A stretch of DNA of 64,000 nt from NCBI GenBank assembly GCA_951812925.1, contig OX638369.1, positions 66,044,228 through 66,108,227 of the forward strand, in the 5' to 3' direction. Every line of letters begins with the position of its first letter. Position 1 is the first letter of the stretch. This DNA comes from Calliopum simillimum. Taxonomy: Eukaryota > Arthropoda > Insecta > Diptera > Lauxaniidae. Below the pieces are notes generated by a model that saw only the letters and a list, made by a program, of their open reading frames with translations, searched no databases and was not told the DNA's origin. Below are positions 11,901 to 23,900 of the stretch, in pieces. The translations under genes were made by a program, and so were the position numbers.

Positions 11901-14900
11901 AATAAAAACAACTATTGCCGTCGTCACTCTGATTGTGTTTAACAGAGCGAATATTCGTCGGGTGAAATTCGTCGTACGCTCCAATTGTGTTCAAGCTATT
12001 TCAGTGTCACATGTGACACTTATTTTTTGGCCGTGACACCGAAAAAATATCAGATTTTTGTGTCACGGACTATTAGCCTAATACTATGTTTACACCAAAG
12101 ATTTAGCTGAGAAGATATAAATAAATCTCGCTGCTAAATCCTACCCGTTTACACCGGCCAAAAGGGATTTATTTTAGACAGTAAATGCCAATTGGGGAAT
12201 GACATTTATTTTTATTTACATTGAACATTGTATTTGCTCGTAAAAAAATAAACAAATTTCAATTTTATTGAAAACCGTCTGAGAGTTTGAAACTTCGTGG
12301 AGTCTTGATGAATTGCAATCGTTGGGTTACCCAAATTGCTACCAATTAACATTAAGAATAGGCACAAGAACTAATAAATAGGATGTAAACGGTATTAATA
12401 TCGAAAATCCTAGTATTTAATATAAAATTTGTTCAAATTCATGGTTTATTACATGATAAAAAATTCATAAATAAACGCTGAAAACAAAGGACAGCTATTT
12501 TTATTTCAAAACGATGAAGAACTGACGAAGAGCACCATTATCATCTGGATTGTCATATACTTGAAATTGTTAATACAAAGAAATTTGCTTGGGTATACAA
12601 GTCATTTTCCGGCTGTTTTGCGTTGGATCTCTCTGAACCCAAATAATTTGTTCCTGTTGTTATTCCATATGAAGACGGTCATGTGATATTAGCCACGGTA
12701 CAAAAGAAGTTTTCGCTGTCTGGCTAATTCAGGTAAATTTTGCCACTGCCACTGCCTACGGAGCTTGGCGACGAACTTCGCTGAATGGTTTCTTGAGGAG
12801 CGTGTCCATTTCCATTTGTGTAGCTAAACAGAAAGCAATAATAAATGAGTTATATATGATTATTAATACAAAACTTACGTTTTATTTGCTTTTCTGACGA
12901 AAGCAATCAATTAAATGACATAGTAAATGTCAACAAAACTTCAAAATACCAAAGTTTGGAGGTGCCAGATGCTTGAAAATAGCTAAAATCGGTAGCCCTG
13001 CTCAGATTTATTCGAAGATATAAATTAAATCACGTTGGAAGTAGATATATTTTTGTATGGTAAATCACGCGATATATGGCAAGATATAGAGCTAAATCTC
13101 AAAAAAGCCGTATATCGCGTCATAAATCTTTGGTGTAAACATAGTATAAAAATATTACTTTCGATCTCCAAAAAGTACTACATTGAATTAAATGAATTTA
13201 AAAAAATCTGGCAACACCTTGTGAACTTATAAAATGTCAATTACGATTAAATTTTTTGAAAAAGTCTTAATGCAGATTTATTTAGTAAATTTTTATGTTC
13301 AATTTAGATACGAAAAATTATTCACTTGAATTATTTTTTGCATATATATTGACTAAAAATAAAACAAAGCTGCAAATTTGACTCCAATAATGTCTTCGTA
13401 CAATTCAACTTTTGTTTGCAATTTTGTTCTTTTATGCTGAAAATTTTCCTTTAAAAATAACGGTTTTTAACAAAGAGTGATACACATACGTAACAAGGCA
13501 AGTGGAAATTTGATGAGTTTTGATTAAAACTTTTTAAAATTACGTCCGGTAAATACTTGTTAGTTGAAGACCGTAAGCTTTCATTGGATCTACATGTGAA
13601 AAAGCAAAAATCATACGCGGTACTAGCCAAACTATTGTCCCGCAACCTCTCTACTATAAAGTGTGCAATCAGCCGCTTTAAATATGAAGACCGCGTAGAG
13701 AATAAGCCCAAATTAGAACGCCCTACAGTTCTCACACATGAAGATCGGCTGCAAATCAATCGTATGATCGTCGTGGATCCGTTCATAACTGCACAGAAAC
13801 TACTTAAGTGCAGAGCTCCTTCAATCCAATCAACACGAACTTCATCCAAAAACCATTAGAAAACCCGTGATTGATGCCGCATTTAGCTCTCGCAAACCTC
13901 ACAGTAAGCCTTTTGTTAATGCCATTAATCGTAAAAAACGTTTAAATTGCGCTCTCCAACAACTAAATGCCTCTCTAGAGATCTGGCAGAATGTTGAGAT
14001 GAGCTCAAATACAGCATTTTTGGGTCAATGAATTTTGATCTCGGCGTTTTTTGCGATTTATTGCATTACTGTGAGGTTTGGGAGACCTAAGTCTGGCATC
14101 AATCACGGGTTTTCTAATGGTTTCTGGATGAAGTTCGTTTGGACTTGATTAAAGGAGCTCTGCACTAAGTTTTTGTGCAGTTATGAACAGATCCACGGCG
14201 ATCATACGCTTGAATTGCAGCCGATCTCCATGTGTAGGGCATTCTACTTTGGGCTTATTCTCTACGCGGTCCTTATATTTAAAGCGACCGATTGCACACT
14301 TTATAGTAGAGAGGTTGCTTGCCTTGTTATGTATGTGTATCACGTGTGAATGTGTATCACTCTTTGTTAAAAACCGTTATTTTCAGCAAAAAAACAAAAA
14401 TGCAAACAAAAGTTGAATTGTACGAAGACATTATTGGAGTCAAGTTTGCGGCTTCGTTTTATTTTTAGTCAATATATATGCAAAAAATAATTCAAGTGAA
14501 TAATTTTTCAAATCTAAATTAAACATAAATATTTATTAAATAAATCTGCATTAAAACTTTTTCAAATTTTTTGCCCCACTTTATTGTTATTTTTCACTTA
14601 TTGTTATTGAACACTGTAAATGTAAAAACAAGCTTTCAAAAAAAGTTATTTTTTTAAATTTCCTTTTACGTGTTTATCATTACTTTCGAACTTTTTGAAA
14701 TAAAAGTATTAAGAAACTGTTTAAGACCAAAGTTACTAAAAACTATTAAGGGTCCGGTTTATAGAGGGCAGCGCGTGCAGCGCGCGCTTCATAAACTTTG
14801 ACAGTTGATTTGAAAACATAGCTACTTATGTAGAGTGATACATACAGAAAAGCGAACAACGCACTCGCTGTGTTCAATGCGTAGAACTGACCACCTTTCA

Positions 14901-17900
14901 ACTTTAATAAATTAAAAAAGAAATAAGTTCGAAATGAATGAAAAAGCGAAGTGCAGCAGCAAGTCTCCCTATATAATGAAGGCCATTCTGAGTGTATTTA
15001 AAAGCGCGTTTACGCGTTCTATGTAACAGCACACGCGTTATAGTCCGGGAGGTAGCGTTGCAAATGAAAAAGTCATAGTAAGCCGGCTGATATTGACATC
15101 GATAGTTGATCTTATATGACTAATAAGTAAACCGACCGTCAGCTGCTCAAGTAGCGGTGGGTGCGGGTGTGGGAGGCTGCGGAAGATGTAAAAAAAATAT
15201 ATATATTAAGCAATAGTACGCTGGCTGGAACTTTTTCCATAAATAGTTGACATTATACTGAGCAAAAAAAAAATCGTCAGCTGCATCGTAGAGGGGGGAT
15301 TATGCGTCAGCTGCCCGCATGAACTTGTAAAAAAAAATCGTAAAATTAAGTTATAATACGCCGAATGAAATTTAAGTACATGATTCTTCAAATAATTTAG
15401 AGTACGAAAACAACAATCAGCTGATTGAGTAGCGGTGGAAAGACCGTCAGCCGAACCCAGTTAAGATTTAAAATTTTGGAATATTGCTGTGAGGCGGTTT
15501 TCTTTCAAACACATAATTTGAGATACATTCTGGCCTTGCTTGAACCCATAACACGACCTTCGGGCTACCTAAGCCTCTCCCCCTAAAATTTCAAAGCAGC
15601 ATCTGCCTGTCCGTGTGGATCTTTGTCGTACACAATCAGTTTCGGTTCTCCTCTTCGAACGTCAAGTGTTATCGTCAATTCACCGCTTTACCGCCAAAAT
15701 ACTGGATAGCCGTTGAAAATCCTTCGACATCTGGAGCGTCAAGGTAATAGTCATACTTTATTAATTTTTGCATGTTATTTTCGTGGAAACGCATTTCGAT
15801 GTTCACTCTTTAATACTAATATTGAAGTTTGCATCGTTGATTTACAACGAAAAAAAATGTTCACTTCATTATTTTTTTATTTTTTATCGTCTCAATTTTC
15901 GCTATCAGATTTTACCGTTAATTCTTGTAAAAAAAATAATTGAATCTTTATATTTTAATCTAGTAATATTGAATTTCGCATCGTTGTTTCGCGACGAAAA
16001 AAATCTTTCAACTCATTATTTTTTTATTTTTTATATCGCTTCAATTTTTCTATCAGATTTTGCCATTGATTCGTGTAAAAAAATTTGTGCAAATACCGTA
16101 GACAAACTACGTGTGGAATTTTTTGTTTTTTGAACGGGAAAAAAAAATTCCGTTACATTTCAACTATATAAACTTCGTAATGACCATTTTATACGAAACA
16201 ATAACAGATTTTCTTTTAGCTCGAAAAGAGACGTTCAACCTGTCGATGACTTGGCTGCCACCGAAAATATAAACACCGACGTGTCATCCAGTCAATACAC
16301 TGAGGAAACACGTGGAGCTGGAAGCGAAGAAGCAACGACGCCAGATATAGCTGGAGCCGAGGACGCTGAGCAACAAGAACTCGAACACGTGTGTCTTTTT
16401 TGCAATAAAACTCGCAAAAAATATCAAGGCCGCGAGCAACAGCTGCAGACGTGTGCAAATGATGAGAGCATCTCCAATTTAAAGCGTAACGTGAGCGAAA
16501 TAGGGGATATATTAAATAAAATTACGGCACAATATCCAAAATTTGGAGTCGTTTACTATCACAAATTTTGTCGCTCGAATTGTAGGAATGCACTCAAGTT
16601 GCAGATCGCCGCACAGAATGAAAAACGGAATGGCACAGATCCCGGGATATTCATGCCAAAGCTTTCGAACAAGTTTGTCTGTTTGTTTCGGAAAACGTTA
16701 TTGAGAATAAACAATGCTTCTTTTTAAGTTTTTTAAAATCACTTTTTATCGATTCCGCTAAAGGTGAAATAACAGACATATCTGCGGACATCGAACCGTA
16801 CAGCTTAGAAAAAAGATTATTAGAAGCATTTCCAAAAAAAATTGCCGTGGTCTCTATGAACTCGAAAAAAGTTCTTAAACCGTACGCCGGAGTTCTCGTA
16901 AAAAACGATTTAGAAACCAACGAAAAATAAGACATTTTGGATAGAGCTGTTTTAATTTTGCGATCGGAAATCCGCGACATGCATCACAATCCGCTGCCAG
17001 ATAAATTAACAACGAAAGATCTGATAAGAGGAGAAATTGTTGCTTGATTTTTATTCAAAATTGATTTGTTCGAGTTTCCGGCGGAAGCGTAATTCGAACG
17101 TGACGAGATTAGCTCATTCATTTTCCGAAGAATTAATTTATGCTGTGTCGAACGGGCAAATTAAACCTTCAAAACACATCAATCTTGGACTAACATTAAA
17201 AAGTTTGACAAACAGCAAAAAAATTATTAACATCATGAATAAGTACGGGCATTGCTGTGGCTACACTGTTTTAGAAGAAATAGAAACCCAGGCGACATTT
17301 TCTTCTACTCTTCGATCAGAAATTTGTCCTGATGACATAAATCGTTCAAAAAATTTGTATTGTATTTCATGTTTGTTCGTTAGATTTCGATGCTCACGTT
17401 ACGATAAGATGCTCAGACACGGATATTTTCATAATGCTCGGCAATATGAATGCAGTTCACAACGATATGAAAATAACGATGCACATTGGTTCCGGAAATT
17501 CCCAAAGATTCGTTAATATCACGAAATTGTATGAAATATTGGGAACCGATTTGTGCTCTGCGTTGCCAGGTTTCCATGCGCACACAGGCTGCGATTTCAA
17601 TCCTGCATTTTACAGGAAAGGAAAACAAAAGCCTTTACAATTGTTGCGAAAATCACTGGCATATATGCAAGCGTTGGGGTACATCGCAAATATTCCGAGT
17701 TGTGAATTGGACGAAGCGTTCATAACGATTGAAGAATTTGTTTGTCGCTTGTACGGGTTCAAAGCGATCAACGATGTCGACGCTACCCGAGTCGCTACCT
17801 TCACGAAAAATTATCAAATTAATGATAAAAACGATGTGCTCAAGTGGAAAAACCGTATCGACGAGGCGATCTTCCCACCTTGTAAGTCCGAGCTACGCCA

Positions 17901-20900
17901 GCATTTATTGCGCACTTCGTACATAGCGCACCTTTGGAGCCATGCTCACCTTCAAGATCCTTCTCAATTATCTCCCACGGACTGGGGATGGGAAGAAAAA
18001 GACGACAAATATATCTTCAAATGGTTCGAAGGAGATCAAGTACCCCTATCAGTCACCGGTATAACGGATAGCAGCGAAAATATTGGCGGTGTGGAATTTT
18101 TGTTGGCGACACTTTCTTTGAGCTTTCTAGTAGCCTAATTTTGATCATTCGCATGCTCATTTACAGATGATGGTGAAGAGAATGGAGGTCAAGAACTTGA
18201 TCAAGACGAAGACTACGATCTCCTGCAGGACAGTTCGGCCGATGATTCGTCAGAGAACGATGACGATAGCGATGCCATCGACAACGAATAAGTTTTGCGA
18301 CCTTCTTATTTTTATATTTCGATTATGTTTATATTATACCCTTTATTTTATTTTCGGTTCATTTCATTTTACACTCGATTTTATTTCATATCGTGCATTT
18401 TGGTACAAATAAAACGAGACAAAAATAACGCGAAAGATTCTGTGCATTGCTAAGAAAAATCTGTACCATTACTGCGTCAGCTGACGGTCTTTCCACCGCT
18501 ACTCAATCAGCTGATTGTTGTTTTCGTACTCTAAATTATTTGAAAAATCATGTACTTAAATTTCATTCGGCGTATTATAACTTTATTTTACGATTTTTTT
18601 TTACAAGTTCATGCGGGCAGCTGACGCATAATCCCCCCTCTACGATGCAGCTGACGATTTTTTTTTTGCTCAGTATAATGTCAACTATTTATGGAAAAAG
18701 TTCCAGCCAGCGTACTATTACTTTATTTTTTTTTTTTTTTTACCACTTCCGTAACCTCCCAATTCCACACCCACCGCGGGTGCGCCAGCTGACGCTTGGT
18801 TCAGTTATAAGTAATTCGCGATAAATAGTAAAATAAGGCAAACGATCGGCGTAAAATCACTGCCAAAAATGCAACGCTACCTCCCGGACTATTACTTGCG
18901 TGAATACATACATTAGAATGATTAAAAAAAAATAAAACCTTATTGAAAATTCTACGATTACGCCCAAAATTCTGAAAGAGGATGTCAAAAAAGTGAGCTG
19001 AGATGTTTTAAATTTTTTGAAGATCTCTTAGAGGTCGCGCAACGTCGATTTATGCAAAGCCTCGGCTTGTATGTATGTATGTATGTATTCTCCTTTAACT
19101 CCTAGGAGGAGCATAGGGCCAATATGAAATCTCTCCATTTGTCACGATCCCTTGCGATGACTTTGATCTCTTGCCACGATTTTCCCGATTCTTGGATTTC
19201 CTTTTCCAACGACCTTTTCCAGTTGGTTTTGGGTCTACCACGTCCTCTACTGCCTTGTGGATTCCACTCAAGGGCCTGGCGACAAACTTCGCTGTGTGGT
19301 TTCCGGAGAGTGTGACCAATCCATCCCCATTTGCGCAGCTTGATCTCGTTTGCTATAGCCTTCTGTTTGCATTTTTGATGTAGCTCGGCATTTGATATAG
19401 TGCGAGGCCACCAAACCTTTAATATACGCCTTAAGCATTTGTTGACGAATACTTGCAGCTTGTTTGTTAGTTGTTCAGTAACAAGCCATGTTTCGCACCC
19501 ATATAACAAAACCGATTTCACATTCGAATCAAAAATGCGCACTCTCGTTTTGGTGGATATAACGGATGAAGACCATATTTTGTTCAGTTGAGCAAACGCG
19601 CCTTTTGCTTTTGCTATTCTTGAGTTGATATCCTCTTTTGCTCCACCATCCATGGAGATAATGCTGCCTAGATACGTGAAGCTATCGACGTTTCCGATGT
19701 CATCACTGCCAGCTTTAAACGTCATGTCATTGCTTGCGTTTAGCTTCATGCTTTTAGTCTTGGATACGTTGATTTTTAGGCCGGCCTTTTGTGATTCCAA
19801 GACAAGGTCTTCAATTTTGCTTTGCATATCTGAATGTTTGGACGATAAGAGGCAGATGTCGTCAGCGTAGTCGAGATCTTCCAGATGTTCGGTAAAGTTC
19901 CATTGAATACCCCTTTTGGCCTTATTAAGAGCTTTATCTAGGATATCATCAAGAACGATAAGGAAGAGTGATGGTGATAGTAAACACCCCTGCCGTACGC
20001 CTGAATTAGTGGTGAATGTCGGTGACAACAACCCGTTGTGTAACACACTGCATTTAAAGCCTTCATATTGTGCACGTACTAAGTTTATGGCCTTTGCGGC
20101 AATACCTCTTCGTTGCAGTGACGCCCAGATGTTTTCTCGGCTTAATGCTGGTTTAATTTTATTGCGATAGTAGCAATTTTGCTTCTACTTCAAATGTAAA
20201 CAATGGTTCTTTTGTATGATAATAACCAATAAAATTAAGTTTTGTTATTTTTATTTTTGAAAATAGTACCCCTAAATGAATCACCCGTTATTTACATGCT
20301 ACACGTACTTGCTGTAAAATGATAAAATACTACTTATTTATTAAGATACAATCTTTTTTTTAACAGATCTTCGCAGGTCAGTGTATACAGCACAAATCCT
20401 TTTGAATCAGATGTAGATGAAAGTGATGTTAAAGTTGAAATTGAACATCACGCTTCTTCTATTCCAAAGAAGTTACTACGAAAAAAGAGGCGCGCGCCAG
20501 AACCACCAGTTTCGGTAAGTTTAATGTATCAGCAGTTTGAGAACCTTTTCGATCGGCAAAAATTGTTAATTGTAAAATTGTTACGTTTTTCCAATTTTCG
20601 CTTTAGTACAGTCATTTGGAAGTTTTACTTGGATAGTTTTCCGGAATTTTTGTAAATGAGTTGTTTATTAGATTTGGATGTTCTCTTTCCGAATTCCAAC
20701 TTCGCCACCTCGTATCCTCTCCGCTCGCTACACCATATTGGTTAAATGACGCCTAGTACACGTAGCAATTTTTTGCAAAGATCTCTGGCTAACGACTACC
20801 TCTAGAGAAAAATATTGTAGCTTATAAAATTTCTTATAAAAATGGTCTTAGAATTGTTTTGTTACGAGTTGAAGCTGAGATATCCTTATTTACACACACA

Positions 20901-23900
20901 AAAAAAAAAAACAACATTATATTAATGAAAACTTCATTGAGTTTTAGCCGAGAAAAGCATTTATGGACTATATGAATGATTTCATAAAATATAAGAACGA
21001 AATTCATATTTTTTTTTTATTTTTTGAAAAATAAAATAAAAATTTATGAATTTATTTCTTTAATTTTATGAAATGATTCATATAGTCAATGAATGCTGTT
21101 CTCGGCTTAAGTTCAATGAATTTTTTCATTAATTTTATGTATGTTCTATTTTTTGTGTGCAATAAGGCAAAAATCAGTCAATTGTGAATGTTGCTAATGA
21201 GTGCGTATAGTGATGTGAGTCAAACGTTAAAAGTAAAAATATTAATTTATAGGGAATTGCTTGCTCCACAAATGACATATTGCTTTTTTCATACAACTTA
21301 TAGTTTAGGAAGTATCTTTCGACAATCCTAAACTATAGAAAAAAAATTGTTTTTCAAAATATTTCCGAAACGGTTTGCCTAGAAAAAAATTTGTTAATGC
21401 ATTTTTTAGAGCATAGAATTCCCTTTGAAGGTCTCCACGAACACTTTTTTTGTCTGACTCACCGTTCATGAGATATCGCGATTTGAAATTAAACGTATTT
21501 TTATTAACACTCATACGCCGCATTTTTCTTCGGTTTTCCTTTTTTGGCCAAACAACGTAGTTGGCGTTGCAAACCGCTCCGTTTCGGAGATATTTTGCAA
21601 CTGTTTTTTTCAAAATTTTAGGATTGTCAAAAGATATCTCCTAAACTATAAGTTGTATTGTATTCCCTATACTCTACACCCAGGGTGTATTCACTTTGTC
21701 ATTTCGTACTTGATGAAAGTAAGTAAAGTTGTTGAGTATCATCAAACTAATACTCGTGCAAAATTTTGGATTCCGAACCGAAGTGATTCCCAAAATACGA
21801 GGTCGTAAAGTTTAAAAAAAGTATCAAAAAACTGTTAAACTGACTAACATTAAAAGACTGTAACTTGGCAACCAATAAACATATTTCTAAAAAAGAAAAA
21901 CAGGATCAAAGGTAATTGCATGGGCCTTAAAATGTTTAAAAAAAATTGTATTTTTGTCAAGGTCAAAGGTCATATTTTCAGCATCAAAAAGTTCCAAATC
22001 GAATATCTCAAAAATCGACATTTTAAAATTTTTTAAAAAAATATATGTCAAAGACCAATTTATCATCTATATTTACTGTAAATTTGAAGGTGAAGCTTTC
22101 TCTGGTTTTGTAATTATAAATAAAATAAGACACAAATATTGAAAAAAATAATATTTATTTGAAGATTTTTCAATAGAAAAATTAATTAGACGCTGAGTAT
22201 GCCTTGTTTTTAAGCGTGTATTTTTCAACAACGCTAAAGCTGCGGAATTTTGAGTTTCAGGTATTGGTCGTAAGATATAAAAGCGCTTTTCTAGAAACTT
22301 TTCTTCTTCAATGAAATCTTTTTCAGTTAAATATTTGAAAATGCAGTTAACAAGACTTTGACTGCACCAATCAAACAACTGATGAGGAACTTTTACCACA
22401 TTATTTCATTACGATGCAACAAACAAAATTTTTAAGTAAAAAAGTATGTCTTGGTGAAAATGAATTTTTGGCCGTATGCGATTTTTCATAAAATGTTTAA
22501 TTTTTGGTTCAAGACTGCATACAAAATTTTCATTGGAACAACACTCAGGCCACCTTATACCCCATTGCACTTTACTATTAAAAAGATGAAAAACTGGAAA
22601 AAACAAATTTTATTGCAATATCAGATTGCCTCAACTCCATTGCAGTGCACTTATTTCATAAACATATGAAACAATTTTTGACACAGAAATTTGGTTCTGT
22701 TCCAGAAAAAATTATTTATTTTTTTGACGGTTCCGCCGCACAATTCAAAAATAAAAAAATCAAGAAGATTTTGGCAGTCCAGCCGAGTGAAATTTCTTTG
22801 CTTATAGCCATGGAAAAAGTGCGAGAGACGGCCTTGGCGGCACAGTTAAAAGAGAATCGCGAAGAGCAAGCATTCAACGGCCGCTGGATGAACAAATAAC
22901 AACACCTCATCAGTTGTTTGATGGTGCAGTCAAAATCTTATTAACTGCATTTTCAAATATTTAACTGAAAAAGATTTCATTGAAGAAGAAAAGTTTCTAG
23001 AAAAACGCTTTTATAGCTTACGACCAATACCTGAAACTCAGAAAATCCGCAGCTGTAGCGTTGTTGAAAAAGACAAGCTTAAAAACAAGGCATACTCAGC
23101 GTCTAATGAATTTTTTTATTGAAAAAATCTACAAATAAATATTCAGCCCAATTCTAAATATTCTCAAGAAATTTCTTTCTCACTTATTTTGTTTTTCTCA
23201 AAAAAGAAATACTCCAATTCTGAATTCCCAAAGAAATATTTTTTCGAAAAATTATTTTGCGTAAATTTGACACCTTTGAATAAAGTTTAAATATAAAAAA
23301 TATTTTTTTTTTCAATAACGGTATTCACGAAGTAGGGCAGCTGGTGTGGCAGATGAGCTAAAAAGCACCATGTAAGCTTATTTAGTGAACAACTATGTGT
23401 CTAATGAGCTACGAATTTAGCTGTTTTTTGTTTGCTTCTGAAAAATAAAAAAATTTACTGTCAAAATTTATAAATCAAAATTTATGAAAATACCACGGAA
23501 GTGTTTAAAATGACCAACAGTTGTCCAATAGAGTGTTCAGTGGCTTTTCAGCTTTACGCTTTCCATATGCAGGCCCATTTATTCTAATTTTAATTTGCAC
23601 AAAAAAAAAAAATTTTAATTTTATTTAAATTTTTAACACAAATGTCAACATAATTCTGACATATTTTGCTGTAGCAGAAAAGCTATTCATATTTACTTTA
23701 GGGTTTTGTGTAGCAAAATAGCTTACTTGTACACGGGCCTCCTCAAGGAACGGCAGGTTTTGCTGACTTGGACCTCAGAAAACTCTATGTAGAGTTGTTC
23801 TTAATTGTCCTCAGATTGTAAATCATTAAACCGGAAAATTGTGCCTGCTTCTCTTCTCGAGATATATATGTATTTATATGTCTGGCTATATATATATGTG

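Larger units (their letters stand above)
13246..14573. mobile_element. Hairpin derivative of a Tc1-like transposon
   Basis: The arms 13246-13939 and 14041-14573 are inverted copies around a loop of about 100 bp. Both arms carry the 5' half of a Tc1-like transposase, on + in the left arm and on - in the right arm. The outer ends pair as aattttttgaaaaagtc / ctttttcaaatttttt. Neither arm has the catalytic C-terminal half, so the element is non-autonomous. A transcript through it would fold into a long hairpin. Confidence 0.8.
15041..18891 (+). mobile_element. 3.85-kb DNA transposon with TTA duplication and long TIRs
   Basis: The element starts TAGTCCGGGAGGTAGCGTTG at 15041 and ends with the exact complement at 18891. 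TTA flanks it on both sides (15038-15040 and 18892-18894). The inverted repeats extend about 410 bp (15041-15451 and 18479-18891) and are rich in CGTCAGCTG. The interior carries one interrupted + strand gene with a polyadenylation signal (AATAAA at 18408). The protein family, with SDTD and LPGFHAHTGCD motifs, is widespread in animals but I cannot assign it to a named transposase superfamily. TTA duplications are typical of PIF/Harbinger, yet the encoded protein does not look like a Harbinger DDE transposase. Confidence 0.8.
22132..23150. mobile_element. Hairpin element with transposase-like fragments in both arms
   Basis: The left arm (22132-22400) and right arm (22890-23150) are inverted copies of a segment encoding FIEEEKFLEKRFY..LRPIPET. 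The spacer (22400-22890) encodes another part of what appears to be the same protein, including FGSVPEKIIYFFDGSAAQFKNK. This phrase resembles the (F)SDGAASQYKN motif of a large set of transposon-derived arthropod proteins. I infer an internally deleted, inverted copy of a DNA transposon. Confidence 0.6.

Noticed and set aside
16651..16980. 109-codon - strand frame
   Set aside because: It is the antisense of the transposon gene, whose + strand frame has family motifs.
18447..18824. 125-codon frame at the right TIR
   Set aside because: It reads through the inverted repeat; a mirror frame exists in the left TIR and neither has motifs.
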